In this document: one piece after another, positions 17,564 through 25,136 of the stretch | How positions within the stretch are numbered: position 1 is the first letter of the stretch | How the letters are laid out: every line of letters begins with the position of its first letter | Source of the DNA: Laceyella putida | GTDB lineage: Bacteria; Bacillota; Bacilli; Thermoactinomycetales; Thermoactinomycetaceae | NCBI RefSeq assembly: GCF_042665195.1 | Contig: NZ_JBHTBW010000038.1 | Location: 1-43,588 of the forward strand | Length of the DNA stretch: 43,588 bases | Direction: 5' to 3' | Notes under the pieces: model-generated | Databases searched by the model: none | Seen by the model: the letters and a program-made list of their open reading frames with translations, nothing else | What the model was told of the DNA's origin: nothing | Made by a program: the position numbers and the translations under genes

Positions 17564-17593
17564 AGTGAATTTGCCAATAAAATGGTTAACCAT

Positions 17594-17622
17594 GTGGCCT
17601 TCCAAGGGAGGGCCACTTTTTT
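17594..17622 (+). terminator. Terminator of the sbnA-like operon
   Basis: GTGGCCTTCC pairs with GGAGGGCCAC (one G-T pair) around a 3-nt loop and is followed by TTTTTT, 30 nt after the stop codon. Confidence 0.9.
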
Positions 17623-17725
17623 CATTCAAAAAAATACCATGGGAAAATGGGTGAATCCTTCAATAAATGATCAAATTCTTAAAGTATAGTGTCTATGACT
17701 AAAAAATTCGGAGAGGATGTCAGTC

Positions 17726-18253
17726 GTGAATAATCAGCAACGATATTGGATTCGACGAGTTTTGCTTTTAGTAATGTTAGGGTTACTGGGATATGCGCTC
17801 TTCCAATCAATGTCGGAACCTGACGATGCCAATTTAGAAGTGGGGGAAGAAGCGCCTAATTTTGAGTTTCAAACATTGGAAGGAAAGAAAGCGGAACTGA
17901 GTGATTATAGAGGGAAAGTGGTATTGCTCAATTTTTGGGCAACGTGGTGCAAGCCATGTCGCACAGAAATGCCTGACATGCAAGGGACGTATAACAAGTT
18001 TAAAAATCGCGAGGTTGAGATCCTTGCTGTTAATATTGCCGAGCAACCGGTAACGATCAATGGATTTGTAAGATCTCTGGGATTAACCTTTCCGATTGGG
18101 CTTGATCCGCAAAAAGAAATCACAAAAATGTACAAGGTTGGTCCCATTCCCAGCTCTTTTTTCATCGATGCAAATGGGAAGATCACCGGAATATATCAGG
18201 GGCAAATGAATGCTTCGCAGATTGAGCAAGGAATCTTGGATGCTTTGAAATAA
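17726..18253 (+). CDS. ResA-like membrane-anchored thiol-disulfide oxidoreductase
   Basis: A 175-residue protein with an N-terminal anchor (VLLLVMLGLLGYALF, residues 12-26) and an extracytoplasmic TlpA/ResA-type thioredoxin domain. The active site is WATWCKPC with C75 and C78, and the cis-Pro loop is GPIPSSFFID. ResA reduces the haem-binding cysteines of apocytochrome c or other envelope thiols. I chose the GTG at 17726, because GGAGAGG is well placed for it, over the ATG nine bases earlier. It stands alone between two terminators. It may be the surviving copy, as a second TlpA-like gene at 20.5-21.0 kb has lost its active site. Confidence 0.9.
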   Translation: MNNQQRYWIRRVLLLVMLGLLGYALFQSMSEPDDANLEVGEEAPNFEFQTLEGKKAELSDYRGKVVLLNFWATWCKPCRTEMPDMQGTYNKFKNREVEILAVNIAEQPVTINGFVRSLGLTFPIGLDPQKEITKMYKVGPIPSSFFIDANGKITGIYQGQMNASQIEQGILDALK

Positions 18254-18318
18254 GCTTGATGAATAGAGGGAGGACATGAAGGTAGTACTTATTATATAAG
18301 GGAAATGATAAATGGAAA

Positions 18319-18342
18319 AAGTCGGGTTTACTTTCCCGACTT
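18319..18342. terminator. Convergent terminator between resA-like and minus-strand gene
   Basis: AAGTCGGG and CCCGACTT pair with an 8-nt loop. A-rich and T-rich flanks on both sides suit termination in both directions. It overlaps the end of the minus-strand gene. Confidence 0.75.
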
Positions 18343-18537
18343 CTTATTTTTCCGTAAAATCTTGAATTCGCTAATATCGATGGGGCGATCAATTTCCACT
18401 ACATGGACATAGCCTTTATAGGCTCGTTTTACTGTAAAGATATCCCCATTATCATAGTGACCGCTGTTCACTTCTAATTGGCTTGCGTTACAAATGAGTA
18501 TTTGATCTCCTGCTTTTGGTTTCTTCCTCCACCACAT
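18328..18537 (-). CDS. Small hypothetical protein (69 aa)
   Basis: A basic protein starting MWWRKKPKAGDQILIC, with a beta-rich middle (HYDNGDIFTVKRAYKGYVHV) that looks like a small SH3-like barrel, and a Lys-rich tail. The ATG at 18537 is served by TGGAGG 11 nt upstream; the frame opens eight codons earlier. No signal peptide or membrane span is seen. I do not recognise the family. It has its own promoter space upstream and shares a terminator with the ResA-like gene. Confidence 0.65.
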   Translation of the reverse strand: MWWRKKPKAGDQILICNASQLEVNSGHYDNGDIFTVKRAYKGYVHVVEIDRPIDISEFKILRKNKKSGK

Positions 18538-18715
18538 TGAGTTACAATCCTCCATTAACATTGGATTTGTTTTGCGATCTCTTTGTAAAGAAGCTTTTCT
18601 CTTTTATTACCTTATAAAAAATATGTGTTTATTTAATGGAGAATCTTAGTGTGTAAAAATTTGCAAGACTGACTGTTGATCTGTTAATGGCTCGGTAAAA
18701 AAGTTGAAAATGTTG

Positions 18716-18871
18716 ATGAACATTGGTCGCGAAAAGTCCATTCCCTTTGATGTGCAAGGAATGATTGACGAGATGCTGGAAATTGCGCCAATGACGGGTG
18801 GTGAACATGGGGAGCATATGGAATTAGAAAAAAAAAAAAAGATGGATTCAAATATGGATATGGAGCACTAA
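18716..18871 (+). pseudogene. 3' fragment of a Met/His-rich protein gene
   Basis: A 51-codon frame (REKSIPFDVQGMIDEMLEI, then MTGGEHGEHMELE, and a MDSNMDMEH tail) ends in TAA just before a good terminator. It lacks a ribosome binding site, and the sequence before 18713 has stops in this frame, so it looks like the surviving C-terminus of a longer protein. The Met/His/Asp tail is of the kind found in copper-handling envelope proteins. A run of 13 adenines (18828-18840) inside the frame makes it prone to slippage. Confidence 0.45.
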
Positions 18872-18897
18872 CTAAAAGGCCAATTCAGGCCTTTTAG
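18872..18897 (+). terminator. Terminator after the Met/His-rich fragment
   Basis: CTAAAAGGCC and GGCCTTTTAG form a perfect 10-bp stem with a 6-nt loop, starting at the stop codon; TTTTG follows. Confidence 0.85.
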
Positions 18898-19020
18898 TTT
18901 TGTTTACTCAAAAGTATGAGTTGTATATGACAAGTAATATCCTGCAAATAATCAAATTTTCTACATAAATTCTACACATTGTAATATTTTAAATGTGCCA
19001 AGGAATGAGAGCATCTAAGC

Positions 19021-19114
19021 GGAGGAGTACCCAAGTGGTTAAAGGGGACGGTTTGCTAGACCGTTAGAGGGCGATAATCGCTATGCGTGGGTTCGAATCC
19101 CACCTCCTCCGCCA
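19021..19114 (+). tRNA. tRNA-Ser (anticodon GCU)
   Basis: Acceptor arms GGAGGAG and CTCCTCC with discriminator G and encoded CCA. The anticodon stem ACGGT/ACCGT encloses TTGCTAG with GCT as anticodon. A long variable arm typical of serine tRNAs follows (TTAGAGGGCGATAATCGCTA). The T loop is GGTTCGAATCC. Length is 94 nt. The gene stands alone, between a terminator and a hairpin followed by a T run. Confidence 0.97.
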
Positions 19115-19185
19115 AACCCTATAACTTCATCTCAATCTTTTTAGCACTAGGAAAATCCCTTAACTTTTTCCCATGGCTATATTTC

Positions 19186-19214
19186 ACACTTTCCAAAAGG
19201 AGAGTGTCTTTTTT
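19186..19214 (+). terminator. Terminator downstream of tRNA-Ser
   Basis: ACACTTTCC and GGAGAGTGT pair (one T-G wobble) around AAAA and are followed by CTTTTTTT. Confidence 0.8.
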
Positions 19215-19287
19215 TATATGTATGGGATTTTAGATATTAAGCGAGATGATTCGCTCTAAAAATTGAAACATCAATTAGTTGAAATTC

Positions 19288-19851
19288 TCAACTCGTTTCA
19301 TTAACCTTTTTTCGTTTTTTCAGTACCAGATATCCTAATCCAATTGTAAGCAGCGTAAGTGTTAATTTAACAGCATTCTCCTTGATGTGTATAAGACCAT
19401 AACCAATCCATACTTCAAGGGCGATGGACGGGATCTTTCCGATGGCGGTGGACAGAAGAAAAGTAGAAAAGGGTATTGCGGTTAGCGCACCGACGAGATT
19501 GACAGCCCCTGCAGGTATAAAAGGAGTGATCCTAGCAAGAATCAATGCGAGTAATTGCCTGATAAGCGACAACTGGTTTAATGATTGAATCCATTTCCAA
19601 CTTTCATGACGTTTGATCTTTGCTATCCGAATTCCTTTGCGATAAAACAGGAAAGCGATGATGGAACCAATTACTTCCCCAAGCCAAGATAAAAAACCTC
19701 CGAACCAAGGACCCCAAATAAATACATTGATGGTGGTGATAAAGACAGAAGGAATAAAACCAATAACATTAATGATTCCATTGATTAACAGACTAATGGG
19801 AATGGACCAGAAACCAAGTTCAGAGAGAAATTGTGTCAGTGACTTTACCAT
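19288..19851 (-). CDS. TVP38/TMEM64 (VTT-domain) membrane protein
   Basis: A 187-residue polytopic protein of the VTT/DedA-like superfamily. Landmarks are INGIINVIGFIPSVFITTIN, the WGPWFGGFLSWLGEVIGSI block, FYRKGIR, and RITPFIPAGAVNLVGALTAI, with the Arg and the Pro-Gly-type turn conserved in the family. Five to six helices are evident. I chose the Met at 19851 (MVKSLTQFL), because GATGGAGG is well placed, over an upstream Met at 19932. Members act in lipid or undecaprenyl-phosphate handling; the specific role here is unknown. It is monocistronic and followed by no clear operon partner. Confidence 0.88.
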   Translation of the reverse strand: MVKSLTQFLSELGFWSIPISLLINGIINVIGFIPSVFITTINVFIWGPWFGGFLSWLGEVIGSIIAFLFYRKGIRIAKIKRHESWKWIQSLNQLSLIRQLLALILARITPFIPAGAVNLVGALTAIPFSTFLLSTAIGKIPSIALEVWIGYGLIHIKENAVKLTLTLLTIGLGYLVLKKRKKVNETS

Positions 19852-20016
19852 AAAGACCTCCATCAAATAACTTGTCAATTCTTGCAGAACGGGTCCTCTT
19901 CTAGGTGGTTCCATAAACTGATCGTGAGGCACCGTATATTCCTCCCTGCATGTATTTCGTTATATTGTATGCTCCCCAACAGTGATTAGGCATTTGTCTT
20001 GTTTGTCCACTGAAAT

Positions 20017-20468
20017 TTAAGTTGAAACAGAAATTTTTCTAAATACCCAATTACTTATCACACTGACCAAAATGATAAATAAACCAATAATCTGTTCAAG
20101 AGAAAACCCTAAATAGAACGTGGTTGTGAATTCAAAAAATGAAATGATAAACAAACCAATTCCCCAAGATAATAGTGAGAAGGCAAATAATTGCCCATTT
20201 CCCAACTTGTATGTTGACTGGAGTCAAGTCTGGATCAGGCAAATGATGGAAATGATCGCGTAATATATGTTCACTGGATGATATTTATAAATGGGATTCT
20301 CAATGGAGATCTCCCATGGCAATGTCGTGTATTTGCCATAATTCCAGAAAAGGTGATAAAAAAGAAGTGCCGTATTGATACAAAGTAAAAAATGATTGGG
20401 ATTGCTCCGAGCAAAACAACCATCTTTGCATTGACCATAAAAGGACCTACATTTATTATTTCCGCCAT
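20017..20468 (-). pseudogene. Lgt-like (prolipoprotein diacylglyceryl transferase family) membrane protein, broken
   Basis: The start, MAEIINVGPFMVNAKMVVLL, resembles the Lgt N-terminus. After a frame change near 20385 the minus strand continues with LFWNYGKYTTLPWEISIENP and YHPVNIYYAIISI, matching the Lgt blocks G-x-x-T-x-LPW and HPxxlY. It then meets an in-frame TGA (20234-20236) and resumes with three more helices (FAFSLLSWGIGLFIISF and onward). The middle of the family (about 100 residues with the conserved Arg/Gly block) is missing. So the gene has an internal deletion, a frameshift and a nonsense codon. It is last in the thiol-redox cluster. Confidence 0.65.
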
Positions 20469-20477
20469 ATCTATTAC

Positions 20478-21027
20478 CTACTTGGAAAGCAGATTTTCAA
20501 ACTTTTCTTCTAATGTTTTTGGATCAACAATTCCCGACACCTTATCCACAATGATTCCGTTTTTGTCGATGAAGTAAGTTGTTGGGATGGCAAAGGCTTT
20601 ATAGGTTGATGCGACTTGGTTATCAGTGTCTAAAACGATGGGGAAGTTCAATTTAAATTCTTCCTTATAGAGCTTTACATTAGCTATAGAGTCTCTGCCT
20701 GTTAAATTCACTCCATAAACCTCTATTGCCCCTAGTTGAGCTTTTTTAAAGTTGGTGCTTCCAGTCGACAGGGTCCGCACCAGGAAGCCCGAAAAAGATT
20801 TTTTATCCAGGGATGTCAGAGTAAAACGAGGGGCTTTAAAGCCAACTTCGGCAACTTCTTAACGCTGGATCGTTTGTAAAGAGCTAGTCTGATCTTTATT
20901 TTGATAAATAGCGATGTCTGTGGAGCTGGCTTCGCACTGAAAAAGCCCTAGTGTACACCTTAGTCGTTAGGTCCGGCTACGCAATCAATAGTAAAACGAT
21001 GATAGTAAGAAAGGTTTTGCGTCGCAT
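20478..21027 (-). pseudogene. TlpA/ResA-like thioredoxin gene with active site deleted
   Basis: The 5' end encodes a membrane anchor (MRRKTFLTIIVLLLIA) and then a TAG. Further on, after a TAA, the typical domain start EVGFKAPRFTLTSLD appears. The expected strand with the CxxC motif is absent. The frame resumes with GAIEVYGVNLTGRDSIANV, the cis-Pro loop AIPTTYFIDKNG, and ends EEKFENLLSK. The loss of the CxxC segment plus two stop codons makes this a dead copy. It lies 16 nt from the DsbD-like gene, in the same direction, as expected for a cytochrome c/thiol operon. Confidence 0.75.
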
Positions 21028-21043
21028 AAAACCATCTCCCAAG

Positions 21044-21778
21044 TTAGATTGACCAGTAAGTAATCGTGTCACTAATGCCAAGAAGTATAAATATCATTCC
21101 ACCCAATGTTTGAATCCAGTTACTTGTTTTCCTGGCTATTCTAAGTATTGAACGATCCAGGTCGAAACAACTGGAGAGCCCTACGATCAACAGCAAAGGA
21201 AGGGTTGTTCCTAGGGCAAAGATGGATGGAAGGATGAATCCGTATGATGACTGGATGGCAATGGGCATGACCCCGCCAAAAAATAGAGTAAACATGGTCG
21301 GACAGAATCCTAACGAGAGAAGAATCCCCATCAGAAAAGCCCCTTTATTGCCAGTCACATTTTTAATAAGAGGATGGAAAGATAACCGATAAAAAAATTT
21401 CGGAAACCGGATCAGCTTCAATAGAACAAGACCCATCAGAATAAAAGTGGGACCCACCAGTTTACGGGTAATGACAAAGATGGGAATGGACTCAGTTGAA
21501 ATCGTATTGCCAAATCCCCAAAAGAGAAAACCGAACACAGAAAAAACTAAAATTTTGCCCATAAAAAACAACATGAATTCGACGCGGGAAAACTTCAATT
21601 GCATATAGCGGTTGCTGAAGTAAGTGATTGCCCCGATATTGCCCGTAAGTTGACAGGGGGCAATGGAACCGACAAATCCCAAAAAAAGAACGGAAAGAAA
21701 CGCGACATTGGTAGATTGAGCAGCGTCGAAAAAGGGTTGGCCAAGCCATTGGCTGATTTGTGAGAACAGTTGATACAT
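21044..21778 (-). CDS. DsbD/CcdA-like (TauE/SafE-type) membrane thiol transporter
   Basis: A 244-residue protein with six to seven helices. Two conserved Cys lie in helix starts, in GSIAPCQLTGNIG and LSLGFCPTMFTLFFGG, the arrangement used by CcdA/DsbD proteins to pass electrons from thioredoxin across the membrane. The start Met at 21778 is preceded by a usable AGGAGG. It lies 15 nt after the ccdA pseudogene and ahead of a TlpA-like pseudogene on the same strand. It is the only gene of this cluster that is still intact, so it may depend on partners elsewhere in the genome. Confidence 0.8.
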   Translation of the reverse strand: MYQLFSQISQWLGQPFFDAAQSTNVAFLSVLFLGFVGSIAPCQLTGNIGAITYFSNRYMQLKFSRVEFMLFFMGKILVFSVFGFLFWGFGNTISTESIPIFVITRKLVGPTFILMGLVLLKLIRFPKFFYRLSFHPLIKNVTGNKGAFLMGILLSLGFCPTMFTLFFGGVMPIAIQSSYGFILPSIFALGTTLPLLLIVGLSSCFDLDRSILRIARKTSNWIQTLGGMIFILLGISDTITYWSI

Positions 21779-21793
21779 GATTTCCTCCTAACG

Positions 21794-22507
21794 TCAAAAA
21801 CCTGTGAATCCTCCAAACAAGTCGATCAGCATCGCTGTTAATTTCGTCATTTGATCGGTGTACAACAAAACCCCCGTCACGATCATAAGGCCTCCTCCAA
21901 TCTTCATCATGAGATTGGAGTATTTTAATATATTTTTTACTTTTCCTATAAAAAAGGCCATAACAAAAAAAGGAATGGCAAATCCGACGGTATAAGCTAA
22001 CAAATACCAAAAGGCTTGATCCGGGTTCGATACAGCTACCGTTAAGATGGAAGCGAAAATGGGTCCGATGCAAGGAGTCTATCCTGCGGCATAAGTGATT
22101 CCCACCAATACAGAACCGGCATAACCGATCGGCTTTTTCTTCAAGTGAATCCTTTTTTCTTTCATCATCCATTGGGGAGTAAAAATACCAAGCGTAACCA
22201 AACCCATCGCGATGACGAGCACACCGCCAATGCGTTGTATCAATTTCCTATTGGCGGAAAATAGATTGCCAATCAAACTGGCGGAAAACCCTAAGGCGAA
22301 AAATATGATGGAAAAACCAAGGATAAAGAAAAGGGTGTGATACAAGGCTGTTTTTTTTATCAACCCTTGCTGTTCCTCAAGTTCCTTAACGGATACCCCT
22401 GTAATATAAGAGAGAAAAGAGGGATACAAAGGCAAGCAACAAGGGGAGATAAAAGACAAGAAACCTGCCCCGAAGGCCAACCATATGGATAAATCTGTTC
22501 CATCCAT
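21794..22507 (-). pseudogene. ccdA: CcdA cytochrome c biogenesis protein with one amber codon
   Basis: The frame reads MDGTDLSIWLAFGAGFLSF, then SPCCLPLYPSFLSYITG with the first catalytic Cys region, and six helices in all, 237 codons, the usual CcdA size. The only defect is TAG at 22079-22081 (codon 143), in AAG-stop-TPCIGPI, where the family has Trp before TPC. One TGG-to-TAG change explains it. The second catalytic Cys lies right after the stop, so the truncated product would be inactive. The start ATG at 22507 is preferred over 22516 because AAGGA sits at proper distance. The gene heads the minus-strand thiol cluster. Confidence 0.85.
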
Positions 22508-22753
22508 GATTATCATTCCTTGTGTAGGTTGTTTGAAAAACGTAACACAAACTTTTAAAGAAAAAGTGAAGATGACCAGAGAAATGGTTGAAATACGGTG
22601 TTTGAGAGAGATCTTCACATATTCATCAAATTTATCGCTTAAAATCAAAAAGATTGTTTACGATTATCGTATGTAAAAACAAAACATCACAGGAAAGTAA
22701 ATATTGAAGAGAAGCTTAACCGTTATACTTATCTAAAATGAGGAGTGTCAAAT

Positions 22754-23662
22754 GTGTTTCGTTTGAAAATGGCAGCATTTTTATTGATCTCTAGTTTATT
22801 GTTTCTGTCCGCATGCAGTGGTACGAAAGAGACTACTTTTTCGGCTGAGCATATTCACGGGTTTTCCTATACAGCAGATGGAAAGCAACTTCTGACCGCA
22901 ACGCATGATGGTCTCTACGCGTATGCAAACGGGAAATGGTCAGGACCGATCGGTGAACCACAAGATTTGATGGGGTTTTCGTTGACTGAGAAAGGAATTT
23001 TCAGCAGTGGCCATCCTGCGCCTGATTCTGATAAAACAAATCCACTCGGACTCGTCCAAAGTGTAGATAATGGGGAAACGTGGAAGACGATTGGTTTTGA
23101 AGGAGAATCGGATTTTCACAATATGACAGCAGGGTTTAAAACGGGGGCTATTTACATTTTGAATGAACAACCCAATTCCAAAATGGGAACGGGCTTGTAT
23201 ATGTCCAAGGATAGTGGCAAAACATGGACACCGGCTTCCATGCAAGGCGTGGTGGGAAATAAACTGATCAGCATGGGAGCCCATGCTTCGGAAGCAAAAA
23301 CATTGGCCATGGGAACTGATTTAGGGTTATATCTCTCAACGGATGGAGGAAATCGTTTTAACGAAGCTCTTGGTGGAATGCAAATCACATCCATTTTGTT
23401 TGATCGAAAAGATCCTGAACAAGTATGGATTGGTGGGGTAACAGATCATCCTGTATTGGTTCGTTTCAACATGAAAACCAAGCAAAAAGAAGAACTTTCC
23501 TTACCAATTAAGGGATCAGATGATGTTGTCCAATTCATCGCACAACAACCCAACAATCCCAAACAAATGGCCATTGTAACATTTAAGAAGCATATATATG
23601 TGAGTTCAGATGGTGGGCATAAATGGACCCAAATCGTGAAAGAGGGTCAATCAATCAAATAG
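22754..23662 (+). CDS. Lipoprotein with BNR/sialidase-like repeats (F510_1955-type)
   Basis: A 302-residue exported protein. The lipobox LSAC gives the lipidated Cys at residue 21. The mature part contains BNR-like blades with the S-x-D-x-G-x-x-W signature: SVDNGETWKTI, SKDSGKTWTPAS, STDGGNRF and SSDGGHKWTQI. This points to a beta-propeller like those of photosystem assembly factor or glycosidase-like proteins. I recall relatives annotated as F510_1955 family next to copper genes in bacilli. The GTG at 22754 has AGGAG 8 nt upstream. It is divergent from ccdA and ends with its own hairpin. An enzymatic role is unproven. Confidence 0.82.
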   Translation: MFRLKMAAFLLISSLLFLSACSGTKETTFSAEHIHGFSYTADGKQLLTATHDGLYAYANGKWSGPIGEPQDLMGFSLTEKGIFSSGHPAPDSDKTNPLGLVQSVDNGETWKTIGFEGESDFHNMTAGFKTGAIYILNEQPNSKMGTGLYMSKDSGKTWTPASMQGVVGNKLISMGAHASEAKTLAMGTDLGLYLSTDGGNRFNEALGGMQITSILFDRKDPEQVWIGGVTDHPVLVRFNMKTKQKEELSLPIKGSDDVVQFIAQQPNNPKQMAIVTFKKHIYVSSDGGHKWTQIVKEGQSIK

Positions 23663-23676
23663 ACAGTTGAAACAAT

Positions 23677-23717
23677 GGCAACTTACTGCGTGGGCAATAG
23701 GTTGCCGTTCTCTTTTT
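23677..23717 (+). terminator. Terminator of the BNR lipoprotein gene
   Basis: GGCAAC and GTTGCC pair across an 18-nt loop, followed by GTTCTCTTTTT. It begins 15 nt past the stop codon. Confidence 0.65.
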
Positions 23718-23742
23718 AATTCAAAAATGTTCAAAAGATATC

Positions 23743-23772
23743 TTTACATACCATAAGGGGGTATAGTATATT
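23743..23772 (+). promoter_or_regulatory. Promoter with CsoR/CstR-like operator in the spacer
   Basis: TTTACA (23743-23748) and TATATT (23767-23772) are 18 bp apart. The spacer holds TACCATAAGGGGGTATA (23749-23765), which closely resembles the G-tract half-dyad bound by copper- or persulfide-sensing CsoR-family repressors in bacilli (TACC, six bases, GGGTAT). The ferredoxin gene starts 65 bp downstream. Confidence 0.6.
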
Positions 23773-23836
23773 GAAGATAAAGCAAGGCTTGAATTTGATT
23801 TTGATCCAATATCCTGATTTAAAAGGGGGATGCGAA

Positions 23837-24157
23837 ATGGTTGATTTATCTAAAGTACAGTCGCACCTCATTCTCTGTCAGGGAGCTTCCTGTACAAAAA
23901 ATGGAGCAATGGAACTAACTCAGTCAATTCGAAGAGCAATTCAAGGTGAAAAATTGGTTCCATTCATACACACAACCATCTCCAAATGCAATGGACAGTG
24001 TCAGAATGGCCCAATAGTGATTCAATATCCACAAGGGAATTGGTATGGTCGGCTTCAATCCGAATCCGCTTCATCCCTTGTCCAAAGCGTGAAAGAGAAG
24101 AAAGTGTGGACGGAGAAGTTGATCTATTCTTTTGATGAAAATAACGAATCTAACTAG
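23837..24157 (+). CDS. Thioredoxin-fold [2Fe-2S] ferredoxin
   Basis: A 106-residue protein with the CCNA/NuoE-like cluster pattern: C14 and C19 in LCQGASCTKNGA, C51 and C55 in SKCNGQCQNGP. This is the usual four-Cys [2Fe-2S] site of the thioredoxin-like ferredoxins. No signal peptide is seen, so it is cytoplasmic. The ATG at 23837 follows AAGGGGGA; the frame extends to 23771 without family sequence. A CsoR-like operator sits in its promoter, which suggests induction by copper or reactive sulfur. It is transcribed alone. Its redox partner is not visible here. Confidence 0.88.
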   Translation: MVDLSKVQSHLILCQGASCTKNGAMELTQSIRRAIQGEKLVPFIHTTISKCNGQCQNGPIVIQYPQGNWYGRLQSESASSLVQSVKEKKVWTEKLIYSFDENNESN

Positions 24158-24323
24158 GATTTATCAGCTCTTTAATCTTAAGATTTTTGTGGATTCATTA
24201 CCAAAGTATGAGATTGATTTGGCAAATAGATAAGATCTAGTGAGATCATTTTTTCGATGTTTTATACGGGTATAGGGGGAGGGGGTTAAGGGTGAGACTA
24301 AATATTAAATTGAGTTTATCGCA

Positions 24324-24782
24324 ATGAATAACCCTTTAAGAAGATTAGTTCAAAAACACTTGGAATTTAGGACCTTTAAAGGGTTTCTTGAAAAGCACGG
24401 AATAGACATAAATAACAGGATTGTCTTGGATGCGGGTTGCGGATCAGGTTATGGTACCGAATTAATTATGAATGAAAACCTTCTCGTTTGCTCGCTTTCG
24501 ATTTCATGCCTGAACAGATTGATTTAGCTAAGCGAAGAGGATTAGACGCTGAATTTTTTGTTGGAGATGTAACGAATATTGATCTACCTTCAGAACATGT
24601 CGATGTGGTGTTTATCTTTGCAATACTCCTTCATGTACCGGAATGGAGACTCACACTGGTTGAAGTCGCGAGAGTGTTAAAGCCCAGAGGCATATTTTTG
24701 GTTGAAGAAGTGGAGGGACCATTGGCGCAATTATCCGATAAGTATTTTGGGACGGATACCCTTGATTTGATATTATCCCCTC
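24324..24782 (+). pseudogene. SAM-dependent methyltransferase, 5' part, frameshifted and cut by an IS
   Basis: The N-terminal half shows motif I in IVLDAGCGSGYGTELI. After a one-base shift at C24479-24480 (CCC expected) it continues as PSRLLAFDFMPEQIDLAKRR, GDVTNIDLPSEHVDVVF, and VARVLKPRGIFLVEEVEG. This is a class I Rossmann methyltransferase of the UbiE/Methyltransf_11 type. At about 24782 the frame is interrupted by the left end of an IS3-type element. The substrate is unknown. Confidence 0.8.
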
Positions 24783-24839
24783 TAAGTGGACAGGAAAAAG
24801 AAAGCTATATCCTGTACTGTTTACTTAGGGGGGATTTTT

Positions 24840-25136
24840 ATGGGGAAAACAAAGAAAACATATTCTGTTGAATTCAAATTAGCAGCCGTTGAAATGTACT
24901 TCAACGAAGATATGGGATACAAGAGAGTGGCTGCAGAACTAGGCATTCATTTTACGATGGTTAAGAGATGGGTGAAGCACTATGAAAAAGAAGGTCTAAA
25001 AGGACTTGAAGAAAAACGAGGCAGATCCAGAGGAAATGGACGACAAAGAAAAAACCCATCGCTAAATGAAGAATTAGTGAGATTGAAAGCAGAAAATGAA
25101 TACTTAAAAAAGTTATTGGCTTTACGAAGGGGGTGA
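24840..25136 (+). CDS. IS3-family transposase OrfA
   Basis: A 98-residue protein with an N-terminal helix-turn-helix (SVEFKLAAVEMYF, KRVAAELGIHFTMVKRWVKHY) that binds the element ends. It has a C-terminal leucine-zipper-like helix (ELVRLKAENEYLKKLLAL) that mediates pairing of OrfA and OrfAB. The ATG follows TTAGGGGGG. The gene overlaps orfB by 4 nt in another frame and carries a slippery heptamer near its end. Confidence 0.92.
   Translation: MGKTKKTYSVEFKLAAVEMYFNEDMGYKRVAAELGIHFTMVKRWVKHYEKEGLKGLEEKRGRSRGNGRQRKNPSLNEELVRLKAENEYLKKLLALRRG
25106..25112 (+). promoter_or_regulatory. Probable -1 programmed frameshift site, A AAA AAG
   Basis: The heptamer is in the correct phase of orfA (TTA AAA AAG). 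After a -1 slip the frame is open (KKVIGFTKGVKTKK) straight into orfB, giving the OrfAB transposase as in other IS3-family elements. Confidence 0.75.

Noticed and set aside
22079..22081. Amber codon in ccdA as a sign of pyrrolysine or general amber readthrough
   Set aside because: TAG stands for Trp in the family, other genes here end normally with TAG, and no pyrrolysine genes are visible; a nonsense mutation is simpler.
24240..24300. G-rich stretch GGGTATAGGGGGAGGGGG before the methyltransferase remnant as a second CsoR-like site
   Set aside because: Lacks the TACC half and dyad symmetry; likely a chance G-run.
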